Assembly: GCA_023391835.1 (NCBI GenBank)
Contig: JAEWAE010000024.1
Coordinates: 105,183-169,182, forward strand
Origin: Bacillota bacterium
Lineage (GTDB): Bacteria; Bacillota; Clostridia; Oscillospirales; Ethanoligenentaceae
Reading direction: 5' to 3'
DNA: 64,000 bases
The translations under genes were made by a program, and so were the position numbers. This document shows positions 51,489 through 59,262 of this stretch, piece by piece. The notes under the pieces were generated by a model, which saw only the letters and a program-made list of their open reading frames with translations, was not told the origin of the DNA and did not search any database. The stretch's first letter is position 1. Each line of letters begins with the position of its first letter.

Positions 51489-53606
51489 TCAAAGAGTTGC
51501 CAGCCCGCCAGCCCCTTCCCCGATGGCCTGCGCGATTCTGGAAAAGGAACCGCCCAGATCCGACAGATCGGTCAGGGACGCAAACTGATCTGTCGACGCA
51601 ATCTGTTTGAGAAACTCATAATTGGCCGACCCGAAGCCCAAGGCCATGACGTCGATCCCATCCATGTGGCACATATGCGCCGCCTGGATCGCCGCCTCCC
51701 GGCAGGCCCAGCAACCGTCTGTCAGCACCACGATATACCGGAGCCCCCGCTTTTTGCGCGACGTCCACCGACTCAGTATGGCCCGCGCGTCGGTGAACGG
51801 ATGGGCACCGTTGCACACGCCCACATCGACGCTTTCCAGCTTCCGGATGGTTTTTTTGACCGCGGTGAAATCCTCGGAAAGCGGCTGAAGGCAGCGGACG
51901 GAATCGGCAAACGCGAACACCGCGACCCGGGTGAACCGATTATCCATCTGGTCCACGAAATCCTCCATGGCCTGCATGGCTTTACGTGTGGGTTCCCCCG
52001 ACATGCTGCCGGACAGATCGATTGCCAGGGCCACGTCGATGGGCGGCTGGGATTCGCCGGCCGCCCGGTCCTTCGGGCTGCCATCCGTCCAGCTCATATC
52101 CTCAGGCACCGGCTCGATGCGGACGGGGAGCGCCTGACCGCTGTCCTGCTGGATGGCGGCGATCTCCACCACGCCGTTTGACGTATACCGGTAAGTGACC
52201 TGGATCACCGCCTCAAGGGAGGCGGTTTTCCGGATCTGGGTGATGACGTATTTATTCAGCAGGGTATTGTCCAAGGGCCGTTCGAATTCGCCCTGAAGCA
52301 CATATACCTCCAGCTCGTTATCCCTCGCCCGGGTCCTAAAATGGAAGGGCCGCATGTTTTCCGACGGGATGGGCGTGTTTTTCCGGATGATGACGCTGTT
52401 GACATACCGTTCCCCGTCGGGACTGATGGCAATCATGCCCAGCGAATGGGCCGTCACATCGGTCACGGCCTTGGCACCCCGCACCCCCACAACATCCGCG
52501 GCCGCGCGCTTCGGAGCCGACCCGCCAATGGCAGGCAGCGCTTCGCCTTTATCGGTGATATTGGCCCGTATGGCCGCGCCGAGGGCTACCGCCTCATCGA
52601 CGTTGACGCCGCTTAAGGGCTCTTTCCCAGACATTTCCCGCACATAGTTGCGAATCATCCGCATGCGGGTGGAGCCTCCGACTAGAATCACCCCGTCGAT
52701 GCCGCTCCAATCCATCCCCACCGAGGACAGACACCGCTCGGTCACTTCCCGGGTGGTGCCGATTAGAAACTCGGAGATGGATTCGAATATTTCCTCGGTG
52801 ATATCCACCGAACCGCGGATATCCTTATATGCGAGGGGAACCGTGACCGTGTTTTTGGAGGTCAACTGTTTTTTGACCTGCTCGGCTGTCACCAGCAGCG
52901 ACGTCACCATACGGTCGTCCTCCGAAAGATCCATGCCGTATTTTTCCTGAAACTCGTCGGCCAGATACCGGGCGATGCAGTCGTCCCAGTCCTTGCCACC
53001 GAGCTCATGGTCACCGTCGCAGCTCAATATCCGGATTTCATTCGAATTGATCCGGGCCAGAGTCACGTCGAACGTGCCGCCGCCCAGGTCGTAGATCATC
53101 ACCGTCTGCTCCCCCGGGCGGTCGCCCAGGCCATAGGCGAGCGCCGCGGCGGTGGGCTCGCTGAGGATGGATAAAACCTCCAGGCCGGCCTGACGGCCCG
53201 CCTGGATGGTGGCCGCCCGTTCCCTGCTTGTGAAATAAGCCGGAACGGTGATTACGGCGCCGTCGATCGTTTCGCCGCACTGCCGCTCCGCTTCCTCCTT
53301 GAGCTTTTGCAGCAGGATGGCGGACAGATCGGTGGCGGTATAGGTTTTCCCCAGGATATCCACGGAAAACGCGTCTTTGCCCATGCTGCGCTTGAAAAAG
53401 GCCACGGCGTTGGTGTCGCCGAACGATTGCATCTCCTTGGCTTCCTCGCCGTACAGCACACCGCCGTCTGGCTGGAAGCACAGCACGGAAGGTGTGACCG
53501 GGCTGCCGAAGCCGTTGCGTATGACCACCGGCTTGCCCGTGTGTCGGTCGATCATCGCCACGGCGCTGAACGTCGTCCCCAAGTCTATTCCCACTCGGAT
53601 ACCCAC
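51489..53606 (-). CDS. Hsp70-von Willebrand A domain fusion
   Basis: A 705-residue protein. Residues 1 to ~380 form a complete actin-fold ATPase (VGIDLGTTFSAVA, VPAYFTSRERAATIQAGRQA, EPTAAALAYG, YDLGGGTFDVT, GGKDWDDCIARY, VGGSTRMRMI). A substrate-binding beta domain follows to ~510. A C-terminal vWA domain occupies 521-705, with MIDAS DLSGS at 530-534 and VVLTDGCW. The helical lid of normal Hsp70 is replaced by the vWA. The start is GTG at 53606, because GGAGG lies 9-10 nt upstream inside the apparent longer frame. Hsp70-vWA fusions are rare; the vWA may bind metal-dependently to a target held by the chaperone. Confidence 0.88.
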   Translation of the reverse strand: MGIRVGIDLGTTFSAVAMIDRHTGKPVVIRNGFGSPVTPSVLCFQPDGGVLYGEEAKEMQSFGDTNAVAFFKRSMGKDAFSVDILGKTYTATDLSAILLQKLKEEAERQCGETIDGAVITVPAYFTSRERAATIQAGRQAGLEVLSILSEPTAAALAYGLGDRPGEQTVMIYDLGGGTFDVTLARINSNEIRILSCDGDHELGGKDWDDCIARYLADEFQEKYGMDLSEDDRMVTSLLVTAEQVKKQLTSKNTVTVPLAYKDIRGSVDITEEIFESISEFLIGTTREVTERCLSSVGMDWSGIDGVILVGGSTRMRMIRNYVREMSGKEPLSGVNVDEAVALGAAIRANITDKGEALPAIGGSAPKRAAADVVGVRGAKAVTDVTAHSLGMIAISPDGERYVNSVIIRKNTPIPSENMRPFHFRTRARDNELEVYVLQGEFERPLDNTLLNKYVITQIRKTASLEAVIQVTYRYTSNGVVEIAAIQQDSGQALPVRIEPVPEDMSWTDGSPKDRAAGESQPPIDVALAIDLSGSMSGEPTRKAMQAMEDFVDQMDNRFTRVAVFAFADSVRCLQPLSEDFTAVKKTIRKLESVDVGVCNGAHPFTDARAILSRWTSRKKRGLRYIVVLTDGCWACREAAIQAAHMCHMDGIDVMALGFGSANYEFLKQIASTDQFASLTDLSDLGGSFSRIAQAIGEGAGGLATL

Positions 53607-53671
53607 TGAACCACCGCCTCCATATGGCAACTGACCTGCCGCAGACGTGAAGCCGCGGCCGGTTTTGCCGA

Positions 53672-55309
53672 TTACATGACGACTATCTGTTTGGATTTTT
53701 CCTTGAGCTCCTCCACCTGCTCGGCCGTCATGATGCCCTTGGCCTGCATGGTGGCATGCACCTCTTTGTTGCTGGTCAAATCCCTGCCCGAGACCTCCAG
53801 AATACCTTCGGTGTTGAGCGTGAATGTCACCTCGATGGGTGCCCCGGCGGGCAGATTTTCGGGCAGTTCCAAAGTCGCCGTGCCCAGCACGAAATCATCA
53901 TCCACATCGAAATACTCGTCCATAAAGTCGCTCTCATACACAATGATCTCCGCCGTCTCCTGGTTCGGATCAACCGTGCCGAAGCGCTTGCTGATACGGA
54001 TAGCGCCGTCGGTCATCAGTTGGTTCTTGACGATCATGTTGCAGCACTTCTCGTCCTTGCCGTTGACCAGCACTTTCAGGGCAAAGCTCTTGGTGGTCGC
54101 CACGACAACCTCTCTCTTTTTGCCGCCGATGGCGATCATCGTCTCGTCCACCGCCAGCTTTTCCTTATAGTCGTCCGGATTGACAGGGGACGGCTTCGGC
54201 GTGTTCTCATCCGGCTGGTCGTCGGCGAATTGGGACAGGCTTTTTTGATTGTGGATATAGACGTCCACAGCGTGAATGGCGGCCCCCTTGGCTACCGCCT
54301 CATCCGGATCCAGTATCTTCGGTTTTATCCCGTATTTTTCCGTCAGCGCCTTGGCAACCTGAGGCATACGGGTCGAGCCGCCCACCAGGAGGATCTCGTC
54401 CACGCTGAAGCCCTTGGATTTCGCCACTGCCATGGCCGCGTCGGTTTTATCAAGGGTCTGGTTAAGCAGGGCGGCCGTCAGGTCGTCGAAGGTGGCGCGG
54501 CTCACGCTGATGCGCGCCCGCAGGCCCGCCACATCCAGCATGACCGGCACTTCCTCCCGTGAGGAAAGCTGCTGCTTGGCCCGCTCGGCCTTCAGCCGCA
54601 GGTCTTGCTGTGCATATTCGTCGAAATCGCCCTGGAAGCCGGTCTCGGAGCAAAACTGGTCGGCCAGATATTTCATCACGGTCTCGTCCCAGTCTTTGCC
54701 GCCCAGCTCATGGTCGCCATCCGAGCAGATCACTTCGATCTTGTCGGCACTGATACGCATGATGGTTACGTCGAATGTGCCGCCCCCCAGATCGTACACG
54801 AGGATGGTTTTTTCCTCCTGGCTCTTGGTGCAGCCGTAATACAACGCCGCGGCAGTGGGCTCGCTGATAATTTCCAGCACGTTGAGCCCGGCGATGACGC
54901 CGGCGTTCTTGGTGGCGGTCCGCTCCGCCGTGCCAAAATAGGCCGGGCATGTGATCACAACGTCCTTGACCTCGGTGTCGAGTATCTTGGCCGCGTCGCC
55001 CGTAAGTTTGCGGAGTATGTAAGAGGAAACCTCCTCCGGCGATTTGTCCTTACCATTGTACGTGACAGCCACCGCGCCGGACTTGCCCATCAGCCGCTTG
55101 ACGAAATCCACGGTGTTCTGCGGGTCGATAACCGCGTTTTCCTTGGCTACCTGGCCCACGACGATAGTATCGGCGGTGAATTCCACGACCGACGGGGTGG
55201 TGTTGGTGCCTTCCTGATTATTCACGACAATGGCGCGGCCCGTTTCATCCACATAGGCGATGCAGGAATAGGTGGTACCCAAATCGATTCCAAACACATA
55301 TTTGGCCAT
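53672..55309 (-). CDS. DnaK-like Hsp70 chaperone lacking most of the lid
   Basis: A 545-residue Hsp70, shorter than housekeeping DnaK (about 610-640). The nucleotide-binding domain is canonical (FGIDLGTTYSCIAYVDE, VVITCPAYFGTAERTATKNA, EPTAAALYYG, YDLGGGTFDVTIM, GGKDWDETVMKYLADQF, LLVGGSTRMPQVAKAL). The beta substrate-binding domain is present (NMIVKNQLMTDG, GILEVSGRDLTSNKEVHATM), but only a short helix follows. It is 2 bp from the GrpE-like gene and about 65 bp before the Hsp70-vWA gene. There is no CIRCE element. It looks like a chaperone dedicated to the island rather than the general DnaK. Confidence 0.9.
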   Translation of the reverse strand: MAKYVFGIDLGTTYSCIAYVDETGRAIVVNNQEGTNTTPSVVEFTADTIVVGQVAKENAVIDPQNTVDFVKRLMGKSGAVAVTYNGKDKSPEEVSSYILRKLTGDAAKILDTEVKDVVITCPAYFGTAERTATKNAGVIAGLNVLEIISEPTAAALYYGCTKSQEEKTILVYDLGGGTFDVTIMRISADKIEVICSDGDHELGGKDWDETVMKYLADQFCSETGFQGDFDEYAQQDLRLKAERAKQQLSSREEVPVMLDVAGLRARISVSRATFDDLTAALLNQTLDKTDAAMAVAKSKGFSVDEILLVGGSTRMPQVAKALTEKYGIKPKILDPDEAVAKGAAIHAVDVYIHNQKSLSQFADDQPDENTPKPSPVNPDDYKEKLAVDETMIAIGGKKREVVVATTKSFALKVLVNGKDEKCCNMIVKNQLMTDGAIRISKRFGTVDPNQETAEIIVYESDFMDEYFDVDDDFVLGTATLELPENLPAGAPIEVTFTLNTEGILEVSGRDLTSNKEVHATMQAKGIMTAEQVEELKEKSKQIVVM

Positions 55310-55311
55310 GA

Positions 55312-56100
55312 TTACTTTTCCTCCTCATTTTCCGCAGGGTGTACGGCTGGCGCCTCATAGTAGTAAACCGCGATCTTTTCCGCAGAAAGGACCCTCCCGT
55401 TGTAGACATATCCGCTGCTGAGCGACTCGGCTACCTTCCCGTGAAGGAAAGCGTCATCCGTTTTCACCTTACGGACCGCCCGCTGGCGGATCGGCGTGAA
55501 ACCGTCGCCCGCCCGGCTTTGAAAAACCTCCACCCCGTTTTTCTCGAGGATATCCTGCAGATCGAACGCATAACCGGCAAAGGTCTTTAGGGGAACGTCC
55601 CGTTCACCCTCCGCGCGCGCCGCAAAACTTGCGGCCACCCGCAGGATGCTGTCGCGGGCCTCGATGATATCCGTCAGGATTGGCCGCACCAACTGTGCAT
55701 AGAGATCGCTTTTATACCGCTGCAGCTCGTCGTGCATCTGATCAACGATCTTTTCCTCATATGCGCTGCGGCGGATTCTCTCGTCAAACTGCTCGGTAAG
55801 CGTGTCCAGCCTTTCCCTCAGCACCGCCACCGATTCCAAAATCCGTCCCCCGGTGTCGGCGGCGGGGGGCACTGCGAAGCCAGGCTCTGCGAAGCTAGGC
55901 TCTGCGAAGCTAGGCTCTTCCGAGCCGGCCTCCTTCGCATCCGACTTGTCCTCCCTGCCCGGCGACGCCCCGGAAAAGGCCCTTTCCCCCGTCGGATCAT
56001 CGGCTGGCAGCACATCCGTTTCACCGGGCCCCTGCGCAGATGGTTGCTCCACAGAGTCTGACTTCGCAACCGGATGCAAGATTTCCTGCTGATCCTCCAT
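55312..56100 (-). CDS. GrpE-like nucleotide-exchange factor
   Basis: A 262-residue protein. The first ~85 residues are acidic, disordered and contain three 5-residue repeats (SFAEP, SFAEP, GFAVP). A long coiled-coil follows (LRERLDTLTEQFDERIRRSA; HDELQRYKSDLYAQLVRP). The C-terminal domain has GrpE traits (FDLQDILEKNGVEVFQSRAG; RVLSAEKIAVYYYEAP). GrpE proteins drive ADP release from Hsp70, and the gene lies 2 bp before the DnaK-like gene, so pairing is nearly certain. Divergence from housekeeping GrpE fits specialisation. Confidence 0.78.
   Translation of the reverse strand: MEDQQEILHPVAKSDSVEQPSAQGPGETDVLPADDPTGERAFSGASPGREDKSDAKEAGSEEPSFAEPSFAEPGFAVPPAADTGGRILESVAVLRERLDTLTEQFDERIRRSAYEEKIVDQMHDELQRYKSDLYAQLVRPILTDIIEARDSILRVAASFAARAEGERDVPLKTFAGYAFDLQDILEKNGVEVFQSRAGDGFTPIRQRAVRKVKTDDAFLHGKVAESLSSGYVYNGRVLSAEKIAVYYYEAPAVHPAENEEEK
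55874..55918. repeat. Three 15-bp tandem repeats in the GrpE-like gene
   Basis: Units at 55874, 55889 and 55904 (GCGAAGCTAGGCTCT and one variant) encode the repeated Phe-Ala-Glu-Pro-Ser/Gly segment in the disordered N-terminus. Copy number could vary between strains without changing frame. Confidence 0.85.
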
Positions 56101-56112
56101 ATGTCATTCTCC

Positions 56113-57585
56113 TTAATTCTCCGTCATACCGACGGGGCTCTTTGCAAAGCTGTCGTCATGCCAGCTCTTTGCCATTTTTGCATCGGCGTTCTGGAACAGC
56201 CATTCCATGGGGGCCATCACACCTTCGGGCTGATACATGCCCTTATCCCGGGTATGGCCGATGGCCGAGCAGGCGAAGAAACGGTTATGCCTGAACTGAA
56301 TTTCCACATGACGCAGGAAGCTTTCCATCTCATTGTCCCGCAAAAATTTTCGGCAGAGATAATCCTGCGCGTCGTAATAATCGGAAAAGCGGTCGGGCCG
56401 GGCAGTCATAAGCTTCCGAACCGCACGGTCGCCCACATCCTGCTCAAGGCCAGCCGAATCAATTTTGCCGATGACCACGGCGACAGGCACGGAGGACATC
56501 CGGTTCTCGCTCAGCCCCGTAACTTCGCGCAGCTTATTGAGAAACGAATCGATCACCCCGTTTATATCCGCCCGGCCGATGCCGGCTATATCCTCGGGCG
56601 CGAGCAGTTCCTCATATTTGAAACGGATCGACGGAATGGCGAACGGATCGATGATGAACACGATGCCCTGGCAGTATTCATACTGTCGCTGCATCTCGTT
56701 TTCGGAATTGTCCGTAAAAATCTCACCGGCTATGTCGTAAACATGCACCAGCCGCTCAGGGGAAAACGCCGGCCCTTTTACAAAGAAGCTAAAGGAAATA
56801 GAGCTGGGCAGACGGATATCCTGCGGGCGGTCTGTCATCCGCGTACTGCCGGCAAGGTAATCCTGAGTAATCTCTTTGTATATATGCAATTTAGTTGTAT
56901 CATAGAATTCTATCGTCCAGCCCTTCGCGGGAGCAATTGTCTCGATAAAATTTCGCGAAAACGCTGTGATGAAAGCGGTTTTGCCCACCGAGCGCCCGCC
57001 GACCACCGGGATGCAGATGGGCACCGTCTCTCTGTCCATCAGCCGGTGGCCGCAGAAAGGGCACTCGGCATCCAGCATCCGCCGGCCGTTGAAAAATGTG
57101 GTGGGCAGCTTTTGCCCACAGTTGCAGGTCCGCTGAAGGATGCCGTATACCCCGGGCGTCAGGCTGGTGTGCTTGGCGCCACAGCGGGGGCACAGGTAGG
57201 TGGGAATCAGCGAACGCCGCTTGCACTCGTGGCAGGCGGTAAAAATCTTCTTCCGCTCCAGATAGAGCCGGTCGGCCAGCCAGATGACAGAAAAACCAAT
57301 ATAGACGGCCAGCATGAGCACCAGCAGCACCGCTACATTCAGCAGCGTGATGACGGCCGTGATCAGGGAGCCAAAGACGATAACGGCCGCCATCGCCAGG
57401 ACATTCAGAATCAGAAGCAAAAGGAACGATATCTTCCCTCTGCCGCGGGCATCGGCGATATGCCGCCGGTACTCCCTCAGCGAATCAAAATTGCGCGCCC
57501 AGGCGCCCAGAATCGTATTCCCCAGATCCCGATAGCCTTTGTCGAAGAAGTAGCTCTTTTTTGCGGGTTGCGGCCTATCGGTCAA
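56113..57585 (-). CDS. Membrane-anchored zinc-ribbon TRAFAC-type GTPase (paralogue 1)
   Basis: A 490-residue protein. Transmembrane helices at about 53-72 and 83-104 precede cysteine pairs Cys118/121, 132/135, 154/156 and 175/178. The GTPase has P-loop GGRSVGKT at 196-203, VYDIAGEIF and G4 VIGKIDSAG. It is a full-length paralogue of the protein at 37551-39038. The shared MTDRPQDI block and conserved YEYCQGIVFIIDPFAIPS are family features of double GTPases linked to GAP1. It lies between the 71-residue membrane protein gene (36 bp upstream) and the GrpE-like gene (12 bp downstream). Probably a membrane-bound switch that triggers or gates the machine. Confidence 0.82.
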   Translation of the reverse strand: MTDRPQPAKKSYFFDKGYRDLGNTILGAWARNFDSLREYRRHIADARGRGKISFLLLLILNVLAMAAVIVFGSLITAVITLLNVAVLLVLMLAVYIGFSVIWLADRLYLERKKIFTACHECKRRSLIPTYLCPRCGAKHTSLTPGVYGILQRTCNCGQKLPTTFFNGRRMLDAECPFCGHRLMDRETVPICIPVVGGRSVGKTAFITAFSRNFIETIAPAKGWTIEFYDTTKLHIYKEITQDYLAGSTRMTDRPQDIRLPSSISFSFFVKGPAFSPERLVHVYDIAGEIFTDNSENEMQRQYEYCQGIVFIIDPFAIPSIRFKYEELLAPEDIAGIGRADINGVIDSFLNKLREVTGLSENRMSSVPVAVVIGKIDSAGLEQDVGDRAVRKLMTARPDRFSDYYDAQDYLCRKFLRDNEMESFLRHVEIQFRHNRFFACSAIGHTRDKGMYQPEGVMAPMEWLFQNADAKMAKSWHDDSFAKSPVGMTEN

Positions 57586-57621
57586 GCCCTATCCCCCCTG
57601 TCGAAGAAGTGGATGACGGGG

Positions 57622-57837
57622 TCAGGCTGCGGAGCCGGCCCGATTGCTGTCGATCATATTTTCCTTAAACGATCGGGCGTAATTGAGGACGGCAGTCCCC
57701 CCGCCCCATACGGTCCCGCCGATTCCCACGACAGCGGCTATCACAGCGGCGATCAGCGAAATGACATAGACAAACAGCGCGATCACCGCGAGAAACAAGA
57801 TTAACTTGATAAGGACACCGGTCCCGTTATGATTCAT
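57622..57837 (-). CDS. Small membrane protein paired with a GTPase
   Basis: A 71-residue protein with one long or two short hydrophobic helices (LIKLILFLAVIALFVYVISL; IAAVIAAVVGIGGTVWGGG) and a polar C-terminus. It has the same length and layout as the protein at 37333-37548. ATG 57837 follows AAGGGG by about 9 nt. It is the first intact gene of the leftward island, 36 bp before GTPase paralogue 1. Confidence 0.75.
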   Translation of the reverse strand: MNHNGTGVLIKLILFLAVIALFVYVISLIAAVIAAVVGIGGTVWGGGTAVLNYARSFKENMIDSNRAGSAA

Positions 57838-57898
57838 GACGGCGATCCCCTTTTTATATAAAATGGCGTTTCTCTTACATGAACCCATATGTAAATAA

Positions 57899-57957
57899 AC
57901 CGTCCCATAACGGCCCAAGCCGGCTCCTTTGCCGACCGCCACCGATTATGAGACGGT
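57899..57957 (-). terminator. Hairpin between the regulator remnant and the island genes
   Basis: Arms 57899-57913 (ACCGTCCCATAACGG) and 57942-57957 pair with two imperfections. Read leftward the stem is followed by TTTATTT. It could be a terminator of the regulator gene or an attenuator controlling read-through into the island. Confidence 0.45.
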
Positions 57958-58297
57958 TATTTTACCGCCTTGCCGGGAAACGGCCTGGAAACAGCCGGTT
58001 CCTTTTCGCCGTCAGTATACTGCAAACATTGGCACACCCGGCCGATGAAGCCCTTTTTCATCTTAAGAAGCGAATAGGTCGCCTCATTGGAAATGAAAAA
58101 CAGGAAAAGGGACAAAAAATGTTCCAGCTCATTCTGGCCTTGCGTGACTCCAACGCGCAGTAGGTCTGACGCGATATGCCCACATACTGTGCGATGGCAT
58201 CCTGCGAAATGTGCAACTGCGCGCGCAGGATCGGCAGCGCATATACGAGTGAATCGGTCAGATCTTTCTTGACGGTTTCGTCGATAATCTTCGTCAT
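57957..58297 (-). pseudogene. XRE-family HTH regulator broken by a one-base frameshift
   Basis: The first ~57 residues give a good XRE domain (LRAQLHISQDAIAQYVGISR, then QTYCALESRKARMSW). After MSW the reading frame goes wrong and runs to 58058. The normal family ending, with SLFLFFISNEATYSLLKMKK, is found in the next frame and ends at 57957. The break is at the A6/T6 homopolymer 58115-58120; one extra base there restores the frame. This could be a true mutation, phase variation or a sequencing error. It sits first behind the island promoter, so it probably controlled the island. ATG 58297 follows GGGGGG by 9 nt. Confidence 0.78.
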
Positions 58298-58362
58298 CAG
58301 ACGCATCCCCCCGATTACCGCAGTCCAATTCCCTACCATGTTGCCGCATAAACACTATACCT

Positions 58363-58415
58363 GCATAAATATGCTACTGTAATTAAGTTATACATTGTGT
58401 TGTTCGTTCTGTCAA
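58363..58415 (-). promoter_or_regulatory. Promoter and possible operator of the conflict island
   Basis: Minus-strand TTGACA (58415-58410) and TATAAC (58392-58387) are separated by 17 bp. A 12-bp palindrome, GCATAAATATGC (58363-58374), lies just after the predicted start site and a related GCATAAAC at 58345, suitable for binding an XRE repressor. DNA from 58416 to 58839 has no gene I can support. Confidence 0.65.
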
Positions 58416-58839
58416 CATTTGGTGAGAAAAAAGTAATTTTTTTGTCGAGCCTGTGAGTATTTTCCTATCTTTCCGGTCGTATTTAGGGAAATTGACCATT
58501 TTGGATCGGGCCTTGCATCCCCCCTCTGTCGAAGCCGCACCGCCGTGCGAAAAAAGCTGCGGAACGCCGTCCATTATAAAAATCGGGGTATGCTCAGTTC
58601 CGTGCTTTTATGCCGTATTTTAATATTGAGACTTTTAACACCCCGTCGGGCCACACTCCTAGATCGGACGGCTCGCACCGAAGCGCGCGCCGATATTTTT
58701 CTACGCAGCTTACGAAATTTTATGCCTTGCTTTAGTTTTGCCGTTCTGGACTGCCCGTCAAACCAAGAAGGGTCAAAATCGTATCTCTATCGGTTATACA
58801 AAATGGTATAATATATAAGAAAGATAAGTGGTATGATTT

Positions 58840-58941
58840 ATGGCATCAAAGACCGCCAACATACTTGTCCGTGTAAAGCCTGACGTCAAGGAGCAGGCCG
58901 AAGCAATCTTGACAAATTTGTATGATAAACAGGCTCTATAA
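58840..58941 (+). pseudogene. RelB/DinJ antitoxin N-terminal remnant
   Basis: A 33-residue frame starts MASKTANILVRVKPDVKEQA and continues EAILTNL, matching the ribbon-helix-helix start of RelB/DinJ antitoxins. After ILTNL, where Gly-Ile-Pro-x-Ser is normal, the sequence diverges and stops. No RelE/YafQ toxin follows. A TATAAT box lies at 58807-58812. Confidence 0.7.
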
Positions 58942-59006
58942 GAACTGCGACATTTCCATGGCCGATGCCCGGTCTGCCGACACGGTGTATGTCCCGCCGG
59001 AGGCAG

Positions 59007-59205
59007 GGTGAAAACGACTCCTGCGGCGAAATGGATCGACTTTCCGAGTGGCTGAGCTCGGTGAGCCCGGAGCTGCCGCTCCATGTGACGCGGCTTTTTC
59101 CCCGCTACGGATGGCGGACAAAAGCCCGACGTCCGTCGAAACCTCTATGCCCTGGCCGACACGGCGCGCCGCCACCTCCGCTTTGTTTACGCCGGCAACT
59201 GCTGA
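59007..59205 (+). pseudogene. C-terminal remnant of the AmmeMemoRadiSam-system radical SAM enzyme
   Basis: Frame pieces read GENDSCGEMDRLSEWL then SSVSPELPLHVTRLFPRY, next MADKSPTSVET, next LYALADTARRHLRFVYAGNC and stop at 59203-59205. Joined, they match the C-terminus of the radical SAM protein of the AmmeMemoRadiSam system. Two frameshifts (near 59108 and 59144) and the missing radical SAM core show it is dead. Confidence 0.7.
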
Positions 59206-59262
59206 GACGGAGAAAATGTGTGGATATATAGCGCTATGATTCACAAAAAAGGAGGACAACCC

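Noticed and set aside
53672..55309. Housekeeping dnaK assignment for the 545-residue Hsp70
   Set aside because: Missing lid, no CIRCE or hrcA, and location inside the toxin/GTPase island; a dedicated paralogue is more likely.
55874..55918. CRISPR-like repeat
   Set aside because: The 15-bp units have no spacers and lie in frame within the GrpE-like gene.
58545..58811. An 88-residue plus-strand frame in the island promoter-proximal spacer
   Set aside because: No ribosome site and no motif; composition looks non-coding.
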